Assembly: GCA_032690845.1 (NCBI GenBank)
Contig: CM064424.1
Location: 44,529,511 to 44,593,510 of the forward strand
DNA: 64,000 nucleotides
Direction: 5' to 3'
Source: Eleusine coracana subsp. coracana
Taxonomy: Eukaryota > Streptophyta > Magnoliopsida > Poales > Poaceae
The notes under the pieces were generated by a model. The model made no database searches. It saw only the letters and a list, made by a program, of their open reading frames with translations, and had not been told where the DNA came from. Positions 1-11,088 of this stretch are shown here, piece after piece. Within the stretch, counting starts at the first letter, position 1. The number at the start of each line of letters is the position of its first letter. The position numbers and the translations under genes are program-made.

Positions 1-107
1 TGATTCCAGAGAGCACCCGAAACTGCACCTCTCTATCCCAACTCCAATCCATACAGACCGATCCATCCGGTCTGTGGACCGTACTATCCGGTCTCTATGG
101 GCCTTCA
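1..107 (-). repeat. Fragment of element D 3' LTR
   Basis: The segment carries the paired motif of this LTR family (gaccg at 56 and at 77) and the phrase tctctatgggccttc, which recurs at 39344-39358 in D's other LTR. It ends abruptly at the TG of the gypsy LTR at 108. The remainder of this LTR lies left of the window and at 14724-15032. Confidence 0.6.
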
Positions 108-2961
108 TGTGGCACCCCTTCCCGGAGGATCGAGGTCCGAAGGTGCTGATAACGCAGACACTTCATAATACAATATTGGTCCAAATTTAAGTTGAATATT
201 ACATCATTACAGTGATCAAAGTGCAGCGGAATAATACAAGTTCATAATGTTTTGAAAACAGCGGAAGCAATTAACGATAAGAAACTATGAGCTCGATGAT
301 ACAGCGTAGTAATGATTCATGCCCGAAGAACCATCACAGTAGCAGCACACAATATCACTGCGGCGGCAAGTCAGACTCCCAGTGGGCAGTCTAACCCTGG
401 AGGGACTTGCATGTCCCAAGGCATCACATTTACATGCAATTCTATTTCTTTATTACCTGAAAAACAATAATGGCACAAAGCCTGTGTACTAATTACTCAG
501 CAAGACTTACCCGTCGAACACCTAGATATGCATTGGCTCTAATAGGATGGCTTATTTGAAAGGACTTGCACTAAGCATCCTATTAGTTCTACCAAATTTT
601 ATTTAGCCAAGTTAATAGGGTAAGGCAGAAAGGTAATCTTTAGTGGAGCAACAAAATAGTGAAATCAATACATGAATTAACTATAGTATATAAGAGCAGT
701 AGTAACAATAATAATCAACAATAACCAAGATAAACCATTTCCATAGTATCATGTGCAACTACGTGATTGGCATGGTGACCAAGTGGTACTCATTACTGTG
801 AGGGACAACAATTGCAATTGATTTACACCAGCTGGAAGAACCCAAGATACATGACACATACACACCAATTAAGGTCGTATATGGCCACCTTTCGCAAGAA
901 AAGCACTTACACCTCAGACCGGATATGGTGACGTCGAGTGGGCATGCTTTTCTACCAACTCCAGCAATAGGAGGGTCAACGACCAACGCACCTTAACCAT
1001 CCTTAATGCGAGTGACCTTTAATGCTACATCAGTTTACTAGTGCCCATAAACTAGTATGCATTCGGTACTATTTAATACTTGATCAAGGGGCCGACCACG
1101 GACGGGTCCTAGAGTGGGCAAGGCAGGGCTACCGCAGTCAACACCCATATGTGGCTGCAACCTATACATGCATAATCCCCTGCCCGGCCATACATCAAAA
1201 GTGAACTTCTTTTATAAGTTCAAATTTAGTGACCAAGTCCATTCCATAGTAATAATTTCTACCAAAGCTATTAATTACTAAGCATATCAGTTTAGTACCG
1301 AGCCTACCAAATTCTATTAATAGCAACATAGGTTATTTGGGGTAACATGCAAGGTGGGTTCCAATAAACTCCTATGACCTAATGCAACAATTAAACATAG
1401 ACCCCAATAGTATTGCAAAACTAGCAAAACTTTAAAAAGGCACATGCAAACCGGGGCTTGCCTGAATCAATGTTAGTGCTAGCTACTACAACTTCTCGCT
1501 ATTGAGGGTCAATATCCTTCTGAAAATCCTCTTCGGGCTCCTGGTTGTCGTTACCTATATGATGTAAAATGTGTTAACGGTATTGTCGAAACACCGTTTA
1601 ATGCAACTATATGATGGATGCAAGCACATTTGTGTTTTAATGTCAACAATATTATTATTATGTTCTCGAAGCCATATGCTTCAGAGAAGTGAAGTTGATA
1701 TTAAGATTTTAGGTGTACATATTCTTTATGCATTTAAATAGAGCAAAAGAGTGATATGAGCAATTAAATTAATTAGTATAGTAGATTTATGTTTCTGGAC
1801 ATGTGTGATTTACTATGGATAGAGGCATATATGAGTGATGTTTATGCCAAGTGGCAAGGGTAAAATATTTATTGATTATTTACTAGGATTAATCTAAGCA
1901 AACACACTAAATAAATTCTAGAGCCTAAAATTATTCATATGTTACCAAACCAAAATTTGTGGTGGTCGATAATCATGTGTTTACTAAGCATCCCAAAAAT
2001 CAGGATTTAATTTTACTCCTAGAATTTCTGGTGAATTATTTAGTATTTTAACAATTTAATGAATTATTAAAAATACATGTACAGAGACAATGATTTATCA
2101 TTTTACTAAAATAGAGCACCTCAAGATTAATCTAACAAAATTAACTTGGGCCTCATTGGGTTTAAATTCGATTTACTATGAGTTTTGGAAGTATTTAGCA
2201 TTTTCTGGTAATTACTCTGGTATTTTCTGGTTTAAGGTGGTGCCACGTAGGCGACACATCAGCTGCCACGACTGGCCACGTCAGCTGCTAGTAGGATGCC
2301 AGTCAGCACCGCCGAAGGCAGGGCAGCTCGTCGCGAGTGTGTGCATGTGACGTGGGTGATGAGGCGGAACGATTGGAGGGGGTCGTGAGGATAGTAGCTC
2401 ACCGGAGAGTAGCTGGCGGCGAGAGGGGTGGAAATCAAGGTTCGGTGACATCGCGATGGAGGTCTGGTGCATGAAATCCAGCGCCATCTTCTCCTATAGC
2501 TTCACAGGGATGAGACGATTACCGGCATCATGGTGGTTGGCGTCGAGGAGGACCGAAGGATAGTGCTTGTCGTGGGGCGGCTTCGGGTTCCGACAGCGGA
2601 GGGGATCAGAGCCGGAGAAAATGATACACCATTGCTTCACGAGAAGAATGCAAGGGAGGGGAAGTGGTTAGGAATGCATCAGAACATGTTGCATGTGAGT
2701 TTGAAAGGAATCAAGGCCGATGGCTCACCAATTTCAGCAAATTTGAAGTCGGCGTCAATGGCACTTGGCCGGGAGTTTTATTGGTTCTTCTTTCAATCCA
2801 AGCAATGAGCATGGAGAAAAGGTGAGGCAAGAGTGCTGGGAGCGAGAAGAGGTCTAGGCGGAGGGACTTGGGGTGTAGCTTGCGAAGGGGAGGCAGTGGG
2901 TGACCGAGCAGCAAGTTTTGAGCTTGTGCTCTGTAATGGCGGTCTAGTGGAGGAAAAACAG

Positions 2962-3008
<47 letters not shown>

Positions 3009-3979
3009 ACAGGGCAGGGGAGGAGAGGATTAAAGGCCGAGAGGGAGCACAGCACGGTGGCAGCTTTGGTCAGTGGTCACGCAGACCCGTTCGCGTGCTA
3101 TCGACATGATGGGATTGGTCGGGCTTGCGGGAATTGAAGTCTCGTCATTCTGGGGGGCTGGCGTGTAGAGGGGAGAAAGGTGGCCATTGGCGTGGCGAGC
3201 GGCTGAGGTAAGGGATGGGACGTGACTATGTGCGGCGCGCGCGCGAATTGAAGCTGTCAGCCAAGGGGAGAGCAGTCGAGCACCGGCGGTTGGGTGAGCT
3301 CCTGCCATGGCGTTGATAGAGCTGGTCAGGGCGGCGAAAATTGAAGGCGGATGGGGGAGAAACGGGGAAAATGGGAAAGGTGGATGGGACTGGACGGGGT
3401 TAACGTCCTATAGCAGAGCGGGGTTCCGAGGTGGGGAAGCGTAGGCTAGCATGCAGCTGGGAGAAGCTGGCGTCGGGGAGGGCTCTGTGCCAGTGAGAGG
3501 AAGGAGAAGAAGATTTTGCACTGCACCCCTTAAACTTTCAGATTTCTTGCAACTAGGTCCTTGGTCAAAGGTAAATCCAAAACAAATAGCTAGGGGCCTC
3601 CAAATGAATTGGGATTTTGCACACAAGTCCTTTGGGTTATTCCTGGTGCTCTGATGGGACCCAACTAACCAGTGGATTTATAATTATTTTATAATTATTT
3701 CCCCATTGTGAAAGGTTTCTAAGTTTTAATTAATTAATTGGGGTATTTCCACATTTGGTAAAATGCTCATTATTCTATTTTATTACTACCAATCTGATTA
3801 TGAATTTATTTGGCATATGTTATATAATAAAATTTTATTTGCCTCACAATTTGTTTGCAGGGTTTTTAATTGCCTAGAATTAATTTAAATGAATTGGGGC
3901 TTTATCATTTCATGCTATATTGTTCATGATTTGTGCTCTTCATGTTTGTTATGTAGAAGTGAGACACCTGGGTGTCACA
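108..3979 (-). repeat. 3' LTR of element B (3872 bp)
   Basis: It begins TGTGGCACCCC and ends GGTGTCACA, giving the TG...CA ends of an LTR. The sequence repeats at 11089 onward with scattered substitutions and small indels. The LTR is AT-rich except for a GC-rich block at about 2230-3640. In the sense orientation (minus strand) that block follows the AT-rich upstream part and may hold the leader of the transcript. Several short ORFs in it are not conserved between the two LTRs and are not called as genes. Confidence 0.85.
2963..3007. repeat. (GA)n microsatellite in the LTR
   Basis: An almost pure run of GA dinucleotides. The matching place in the other LTR (about 14010-14030) holds a much shorter, interrupted run, so the tract expanded or contracted after insertion. 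Confidence 0.9.
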
Positions 3980-3992
3980 GCCCTCCCTCCTT
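3980..3992 (-). other. Polypurine tract of element B
   Basis: On the minus strand the sequence aaggagggagggc sits directly against the 3' LTR start. This is the expected position and composition for the plus-strand primer of reverse transcription. The pol frame ends at 4013, 20 bases upstream of it. Confidence 0.75.
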
Positions 3993-4012
3993 AAAGAAAT
4001 CTCGTCCCGTGA

Positions 4013-4408
4013 TTATGAACAAGGCAAACTAGAGGGAAGTATGGTGGTAAAAAATATACCTGCGTATGACGACCAAAATTTCGGATAATGTGTACTCAGA
4101 AATTCTTCAGAGTCCTAAGTGGATTCATCTTCCGAGTCATTACTCCATTAAACTTTATAGAATTTGATTGTTCTTTTCCAGGTTGTACGCTCTTTCTCAT
4201 CGAGGATCTTTATTTGTTGTTCGGAGTATGTGAGGTCAGGTTGTCTTTTCCAGGTTGTACGCTCTTTCTCATCGAGGATCTTTATTTGTTGTTCGGAGTA
4301 TGTGAGGTCAGGTTGAAGTTGGTCATAGTCTTCCAAGATTTTGTCAATGGGTGGTTTGAAACACCACTTTAGTTGAGAGACGTGGAAGGTGTTATGAACT
4401 CCTGACAA
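4013..4408 (-). pseudogene. Chromodomain end of element B pol, duplicated and interrupted
   Basis: The frame carries the tail of integrase (HNTFHVSQLKWC) followed by a chromodomain of the gypsy type (LTYSEQQIKILDEKER, later KV.WSN and FLSTHYP). In this family the domain is thought to guide integration to modified histones. A 72-bp perfect tandem duplication (4172-4243 and 4244-4315) repeats the first beta strands. Two in-frame stops follow: TAA at 4148-4150, where relatives have Gln, and a TAG where relatives have Trp. The frame then runs to a TAA at 4013. The domain cannot be functional as read. Confidence 0.8.
4172..4315 (-). repeat. 72-bp perfect tandem duplication inside the chromodomain
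   Basis: Two adjacent identical 72-bp units keep the reading frame (24 codons each), so the start of the chromodomain is encoded twice. I saw no differences between the units, which suggests that the duplication is recent relative to the decay of the element, or that it is an assembly artefact. Confidence 0.9.
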
Positions 4409-4434
4409 GTTAGCAGGTAAATCTAGTTTGTAGA

Positions 4435-5682
4435 CTACGCTTCACATAGTTCCAGAATTTGGAATGGTCCAATATAATGGGGAGCTAACTTTCCTTTGAC
4501 TCCAAACCGTTGGATAACCTTCATCGGCAACACTCGGAGATAGACATAGTCACTTTTTTTGAAATGTAGTGGTCTATGTTGTCTGTTTGCATACTTCTGC
4601 TGACGGCATTTAGCAGCTTTCATATTTGCCTGAATGGTATGAACTTTTTCCTCGGCATCCTTTACAAGATCAGGACCATATGTTACTCTTTCTCTTGGTT
4701 TGGACCAGTTCAGAGGGGTTCTACAACTGCGACCATAGAGTGCTTCAAATGGCGACATTTTCACACTTTCCTGGTAACTGTTGTTATACGAAAATTCTGC
4801 ATAAGATAGATACTTATCCCAATTACCACCATGTGCTAAAACGCATGCTCTAAGCATATCTTGTAGAATCTGGTTGACATGCTCGGTCTGTCCATCGGTA
4901 GCGGGATGGTAAGCAAAACTACAAATTAAACCTGTACCTAGAGATGCATGCAGCTGTTCCCAGAAATGACAAACTGCAAACCATGATCTGAAATGATGGT
5001 CTTGGGTACTCCATGAAGACACAAAATTCTTGTGATGTATAGCTCTGCATACTGTTGTATGCTATATCTATTGTTGACTGGCAGGAAGTAAGAAGATTTG
5101 GTGAGTCTGTCCATAATAACCCAAATCGAATCATGCTTTCGAGAAGTGAGAGGGAGGCCAACAATAAAGTCCATGCTGATGTCTTCCCATTTCTAGGCGG
5201 GAATACTCAATGGTTGAAGTAATCCGGCCTGTTTCAAAATGGTCAGCCTTAACTCTCTGACAAGTATCACATTCTGCAACATATCGGGCAACTTCTCGCT
5301 TCATTCTTGTCCACCAAAAATTCTTCTTTAGATCTTGGTACATTTTATTACTACCTGGATGGATAAAGTATTTGGAGTGTTGTGCTTCACCCATGATTTT
5401 CCGTCGAAGTTCAAAGTCCTTTGGTATGACTAAACGGTTATTGAACCATAGGGTACCGTCCAAATCTTGTGTGAAACATTTTGCTTTACCATTTTTAATG
5501 TTTTGACAGATATAAATCATACCAATGTCATTCTTCTGTGCAGCAATGATTTCTTCACGGATGGTGGAAATTATACTAAGGTTGCTGATCACTATAGTAG
5601 GCAAAATGTGAAGACTGGGTTCTGAATTAGTTATGTGGTTGCTGCTGTCCTGAGATTCTAGTACCAAGTTATTGCAGTGCAT
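4435..5682 (-). pseudogene. Integrase of element B (frameshifted)
   Basis: It spans three frame segments. Segment 5682-5131 carries the zinc-binding module (HSKYFIHPG, then CDTCQRVK). Segment 5174-4938 carries the first two catalytic positions (MDF... and IISDHGLQF, where most relatives read SDRG). Segment 5022-4435 carries the third (HPATDGQTEHVNQ) and the GPF/Y module (HYIGPFQIL). Frameshifts lie near 5170 and 5000, and another near 4440 separates it from the chromodomain. The enzyme would join element cDNA to the genome. It is inactive here. Confidence 0.85.
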
Positions 5683-5693
5683 TTATCTGCTTA

Positions 5694-6138
5694 GCACGTC
5701 GACGACTACATTGGCCTTGCCTGGATGATAATGAATCTCCATATTATAATCATTGATTAATTCCAGCCACTAACGTTGTCTCATGTTCAGATCGGTCTGA
5801 GTGAAAATGTATTTCAAGCTCTTATGATCTGTGTAAATATGCACTAAATTCCCGAGTAAGTAATGCCTCCAAATCTTTAGTGCAAGCACAATTGCAGCTA
5901 GTTCTAAATCATGAGTTGGATAATGTTCTTCATGCTTTCATAGTTGTTGCGATGCATAGGCAATGTCACGACTTTTGCATAAGCACACATACAAGTCCTG
6001 TCCCAGATGCATCATAATACACGCCAAACGGTTTAGTGATGTCTGGCTGAGTCAATACTGGGGTAGTGGTTAATAGTTCCTTCAATTTCTGAAACGCTTC
6101 TTCACATTTATCACTCCATTCAAACTTCACATCGTTTT
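5694..6138 (-). pseudogene. RNase H of element B (degenerate)
   Basis: Reading the minus strand by eye gives recognisable pieces of gypsy RNase H: a DASGTG-like start, IWRHYLLG, TDHKSLKYI and a terminal HYHPGKANVV before integrase. At least two in-frame stops and a frameshift interrupt it, so no long ORF marks it. It degraded the RNA strand of the RNA-DNA hybrid in the ancestor. Confidence 0.7.
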
Positions 6139-7097
6139 TCAGTAATCTTGTGATAGGCTTGGATAACTGGGAAAAATTAGGGATGAACCTCCAGCTAATC
6201 TGAGGAAACTACGAACTTGATGAACTGTTCTCGGTGGCTTCCAATCTAGCACATCTTGAACTTTGCTATAATCTACCGAGATTCCTTCTGCTGAAACTAT
6301 GTGGCCATGAAATGGTACATGGTCCAACCAAAATTTACACTTGCTGAATTTTGCATACAACTTATGATCTCGGAGACGTTGAAGAACAATGCGAAGATGT
6401 TTAGCATGCTCTTCCTTGGACTTAGAATAGATGAGGATGTCATCAGTGAACACTACCACAAATTTGTCCAGCTCTGGCATGAATACCGAATTCATGAGGT
6501 ACATGAAATGGGCAAGGGCATTTGTTAATCCGAATGACATTACTAGATACTCGAATAATCCATATCTAGTGGAGAAGGCGGTCTTCGGAATGTCTTCTGC
6601 TCTGATCTTGATTTGATGATGACCCGAACGGAGGTCAATTTTTGAAAAGATCTTGGCACCAACCAATTGGTCAAAAAGAATGTCAATTCAAGGCAACGGA
6701 TATTTATGTTTGATGGTAAATTCATTTAGTGGCCGATAATCAACGACAAGGCGCAGAGATTTGTCCTTCTTCTTCACAAAATAGCAGGGCAGCCCCAAGG
6801 TGAAGTACTTGGGTGAATAAATCCTTTTTCCAGCAGCTCATTCAATTGCTTTTTCAACTCAGCCAGCTCGTTCGGAGCCATTTTATATGGTCGACAGGAT
6901 ATTGGAGAAGTTCCTGGCTGTAGGTCTATCTTAAATTCCACTTCACGATCAGGGGGAAGACCAGAGATATCTTCAGGAAACATGTCCGGATACTCACACA
7001 CGACAGGAATACTTTCGAGTGATTGCCCTTCCAAGTGATGGACAACCAAGGCTTTCGACAAATCGGTATTTAGAGAAAATGTGTCTTGGCCATGCAA
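6139..7097 (-). pseudogene. Reverse transcriptase of element B (frameshifted)
   Basis: Segment 7097-6774 begins in the protease-RT linker (EYPDMFPEDISGLPPDREVEF) and enters RT at GFIHPSTSPWGCPAI. A one-base loss in a T run near 6776 shifts the frame. The next part (VVDYRPLN) is followed by an in-frame stop, then 6666-6139 continues with FSKIDLRSGHHQI and FTDDILIYSK. The catalytic box reads FTDD, where relatives usually have F(I/V)DD. The last residues before 6139 are frameshifted again. Confidence 0.85.
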
Positions 7098-7105
7098 GGG
7101 AGAGT

Positions 7106-7430
7106 TTATGTGAACGATACGGGCTCGATGTCTAGCATGGTTCTATGGGTTTTCACCCAGATCATACCTATGATCAGGTCGGTTTCTTGGTCCTTGAGCA
7201 TGATGAAATCAATGGGATAAACCTTTTGATTTATTTCTAGTGGAGCTTTACACACTACTTCGTTCATAAAAATTTGTTGAGCAGGAGAGCGGACGGTGTT
7301 GCATCTATTTATGGTGGTGGTGTGGAGATTATGTTTATGCACACAAGCTTTGCTAATGGAATTATGCGTAGCACCAGAATCAAAAAGTGCTAGGACAGGC
7401 TATCGATAGAGTGAGAGCGTACCGGTCAGC
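7106..7430 (-). pseudogene. Aspartic protease of element B
   Basis: The active-site motif FDSGATHNSIS (around 7360-7390) is followed by about 80 residues ending at 7106 in DLIIGMIWVKTH, the usual second half of a gypsy protease (a relative would read G(M)DWL). The motif continues the gag frame. A stop lies just before the active-site stretch and another after gag, so the fused gag-protease reading frame is broken. It would have cleaved the polyprotein. Confidence 0.8.
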
Positions 7431-7475
7431 ACGGGTTCGTCCTGAGGCATGTCTTCAGCATTGGTGTAGTTCACT

Positions 7476-8609
7476 TAGGCACCACGAGATGGCGCATTCG
7501 CATTCCTGTTCTGGTTCTGACGTTGATTGCTATTGTTGTTGCTGTTGCTGCTCCTAGGTGCGGTACAGTTCTTTGCAAAGTGGCCAGTACGACCACAGTT
7601 ATAGTATGGATAGTTGCTTCCATGATCAACAGGCTGTGGTGCATGAGCATTCTGGTTTCCTTGCTGCTGATATGGTGCACGGTACTGATTGTTCTGTTGT
7701 TAGCACGGTGCACGGGGTGGGAAGTTCTGTTGCTGTGGTGGCCTCGAGTAGTTCGGACCAAACTGTCGCTGATACTGCTGCTACGGTGATACCCGGAAAC
7801 GCTGTCCGGTGGGTGAAGTGTAAATCAGGCGATGCTTTGCCTGTGGGGTAGCAGAGGCACTAGCAGGGGCCTTCCTTTTGCGATCTTCTTCTTCAACTTG
7901 GCGCATAGCACCTTCCTGGACAATAGCAGCATTGACCATGTCATTGTAGGTGCCAGTTGTTTGCCAAGTCAGACGTTCCTTGAGCGTGACATTCATCCCA
8001 TGCAAGAATGCATATCTCTTCTTCTCCTTAGTGTTGACATAGTCAATAGCATACTGAGTAAGGTGATTGGAAGCTTCAGAATATTGGAGGACACTCCTCC
8101 CTCCTTGTTTCAAATCCATAAATTTCTGGAATTTTCTCTGTATGAGGCCAACGGGAATGAAATGAGCATGAAATGCAGTCTTGAACTCATTCCACTTGGT
8201 GCGGCGTCCAGCAGGCAGAGAAGCTTCATAATTGGCCCACCAGGCACTAGCAGGGCCCTGGAGTTGCTGGGTGGCGAATAGCACCTTCTGGTGCTCGGTG
8301 CATTAGAATGAATTTAGATTCAGTCTGACATAGACAATGATCGGCGTCTAGTGGCTCTTTGGCACGCTCGAATGTCGGCGGATGAGTACTCAGAAAGTCT
8401 GAGTAGGTGCTATGTTGGGGCTGGTTGTTGTTGTTGCGATTTCCTCCATGTCTAGCCAAATGGGACGTAATATCGACCAGCTGGCGGAGCAGCTCGGAGT
8501 CGTTCTGCTGTCGGTTGAGTGCAGCAGCCAATACTTCTGCCAGCAAGGGCTCAGCATTAGCTCCCTGCTGAGAGCTCTCAGGATCATCCTGATTCCGAGT
8601 ACGCACCAT
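7476..8609 (-). pseudogene. Gag of element B (frameshift and stops)
   Basis: I place the start at Met 8609 (MVRTRNQDD), eight codons into the open frame, because plant gypsy gags often begin this way. The first part ends in a frameshift near 8300-8250. The capsid part follows at 8284-7781 (GPASAWWANYEASLP, YSEASNHLTQYA). The same frame continues past a TAG at 7778 through a Gln- and Asn-rich linker with another stop into a zinc knuckle, YYNCGRTGHFAKNC, whose first Cys is Tyr. Gag forms the particle and binds RNA. Confidence 0.85.
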
Positions 8610-8833
8610 ACTGCAATTTATATGGTTGCACATTAGTTATTTCTCAAAATAATCCATAAAAACATATGTGCAAGAATATAAATCTGCAAGAGGCATAATT
8701 AAAATTCAGAAGTGACAACCATCTCCATTAATTCAATTTAGACTACATGGTTGTTAAAAGGACATCGTCACACAAATTCTTACACACATGTGCCAACGCC
8801 TAGCTACAATATTGCGGACACATTATGCAATAT

Positions 8834-9757
8834 TCACAAGCCTACATCCGAACTGGGGATACACATACTACACGAACAGTACACATGGTGTAGAGAGTCA
8901 TCTACTCCTGGTCTATATCTTCTGGCTCTTCCGGTTCCATAGGCAGGAACCGGATCCATCATTTCCACATCGTCATTACCAGCAGGTGCCATCTCTACAT
9001 CCTCTTGTTCTCCGTACTCTAAGGTGATCTCATCCCAATTCCCTTCAATAGGAAAGTGGGCAGCTTTGAATGCATCCAAGTCATCTTGAGCCTCAATCAT
9101 ATCATGCTCAAAACTTTCTGCATCCTGCAAGGCTTGGTCACATTCTTCTATAATCGCATCCATCTCTTCATTCTTCGCTTGGATTTATTGGTTCAATTCT
9201 GCAATCTCCTCATCCTTAGCTTGTTTTTTGACTTCAGAAAGTTGAAGTGCAGCATGAAACACATCCTGTCGGTGGCTCAAGTTGGTGCACAAGGCGAAAG
9301 TGGATACGCCATAATACTCTATTATGGGCAGCATAGGGTCATGGTGACAATGGTTTGGATCAAAGATGAAGTCGACACGCCTATTCCATTCAAAGTCATT
9401 CACATCACTGATGGGCAACAGTGCGACGGGGGTTCCAGCAATGTCATGCTTGTGATCTTCACTAAACCGAGTGAGTGCCTTGAAAGCAGCAACTCCCTAA
9501 GTGGAAGGTAAATCTGTCCAAGAGATGCTAATGGTCCAGGATTCCCAGACTGGAGTAACCGAGTAGTTGGTGGGAACTGCCACATGGATGACACATAAGA
9601 GAACTCCATGCTCCTCAAATTCCTTGCCAACATAAGTGGGAGGTGTATCATAACCAAAGCCACGGAGAACTCTCCGAAATAGTTGAGTCATTCCGGTGAA
9701 TTCCAGGCCGTCGGTGATCTCCCAACCCGGTGGTGGTTGGTTGTTGTTTTCAGCCAT
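8834..9757 (-). pseudogene. Pre-gag ORF of element B, about 307 codons, unknown function
   Basis: Between the primer site and gag, in the gag sense, one reading frame runs 924 nt broken only by two in-frame stops (just below 9497 and at about 9182). It starts MAENNNQPPPGWEITDG and ends at 8834, 224 bases before gag, in a different frame from gag. The N-terminal half has FGYDTPPTYVGKEFEEHG and later AAFKALTRF. The C-terminal half is a charged likely coiled coil (SEVKKQAKDEEIAELNQ onward) with an acidic tail. Similar hypothetical proteins occur in grass retroelements, from memory. I do not recognise a function; a double-stranded-RNA-binding-like pattern is a guess. Confidence 0.55.
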
Positions 9758-11074
9758 CTACAAGGAAAGTATTTTGATTGAGTCAAACCTTCCTTACAGT
9801 AAAGATGCATTTCACATAAAGTGCTATAAACTACAGAGACAAAGTTTAGTTTACATTTTCCAGTCTCAAGGGGCAATAACACGGCAACGGGTTTTAAAAC
9901 AGATTTTGTCTTAACTGAACAGCAGTTAGAAAAGTGAGTGTTTCGACCAGAAGACAAAGTCTTCAAAACCGGGGCTTGGAACTATGTTACAATAGACTTT
10001 CATAGCTTTCTAGATTGTATTTATACTCTAAATAATTCCATGTAAATCTGGAATTATGAACTTTACAAGTTCAGGTTGGCTGATTCTGTTTTCTGGAAAA
10101 CAGGGCCTTAGTGTTTTGGCTCTACTGAACAAAGGGAACGAAATAAAATTGTAAAACCTATTGGAGATAAAAATAGACTTCAAAGTCTTTCCAGATTGGG
10201 TTCAAACACATAAAATTTCGAAGTACAACTCTAGTTATGAAATTTTTAAGTTTAGGGTTATGCTGAATCAGTGTGTTGGCAGATCATACTTGCTCTCTGT
10301 TTCTGAGGTTGTTACTGTTATGATCAATAATTAACTTAAACATTGGGTGACAGAGTATGTTGAGACCTTTCTAAGAAGTATTCATATGCCTTATTTGGCT
10401 GAGTAAATTAATAACTATGAATTTTTGAAGTTGACAGCTAAGAACAGGACAGATTCTTATTAACTTGACAATTGGACTTGTATTTTGAAATTTGTATGCT
10501 CAACAAGTTTAGAAATTTTGTATCCAGAGGTTGGTGAGCAAGATGAGGGCAAAGTTTTAGTTTAGTTAAAAAGAGATGCATGATACAAAATTTTCATTTT
10601 ATTAACCTATCGTTCCTCACAACATAACACATATTTTGCCGATACTTAGCGGCACGAATATTTGGGAACGACCCACACTCAACACGTAAGTCATTCTAAA
10701 TGTCATACTAACGGTGTTAGTGTACCTGCAGAAGATCCATTGTAGAAACAATACTTCAAATTCAAAAGAAACTATAAAAATAAGCACAATTCTACTAGTA
10801 ACGATCCATGAAAAAGGATCGCCCTGTGATAAGTCACGAGTCAACAGTGTCTCATATCCGTCTATGAGCACAGACACCGATATCATGCGTGTCAGTTAAG
10901 CACGCATGTACCTTCATTTGAAGAAGCCGTAGATACAAATAATGTAAACACACATAACCCAGGTTAGCTTTGTCACCACCCTATTATCTATATGGGCAAT
11001 ACTAACGTATCCTTACTCACAAATGTCATAGTGTTTGAAAATATAATTTATTTGTTGTATTATTATGGACCACG
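9758..11074 (-). other. Untranslated leader of element B
   Basis: This is AT-rich sequence between the primer site and the pre-gag ORF. I see no ORF, tRNA or further repeat in it. Confidence 0.6.
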
Positions 11075-11086
11075 GCTCTGATACCA
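11075..11086 (-). other. Primer binding site of element B, initiator tRNA-Met type
   Basis: On the minus strand the bases read TGGTATCAGAGC, complementary to the 3' end of plant initiator tRNA-Met. The site lies two bases from the 5' LTR and fixes the orientation of the element. Confidence 0.9.
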
Positions 11087-11088
11087 GC

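Noticed and set aside
2833..3033. ORF encoding an Arg-Glu repeat
   Set aside because: It is a translation of the (GA)n microsatellite.
4088..4372. 94-codon plus-strand ORF with an internal repeat
   Set aside because: It is the antisense shadow of the duplicated chromodomain.
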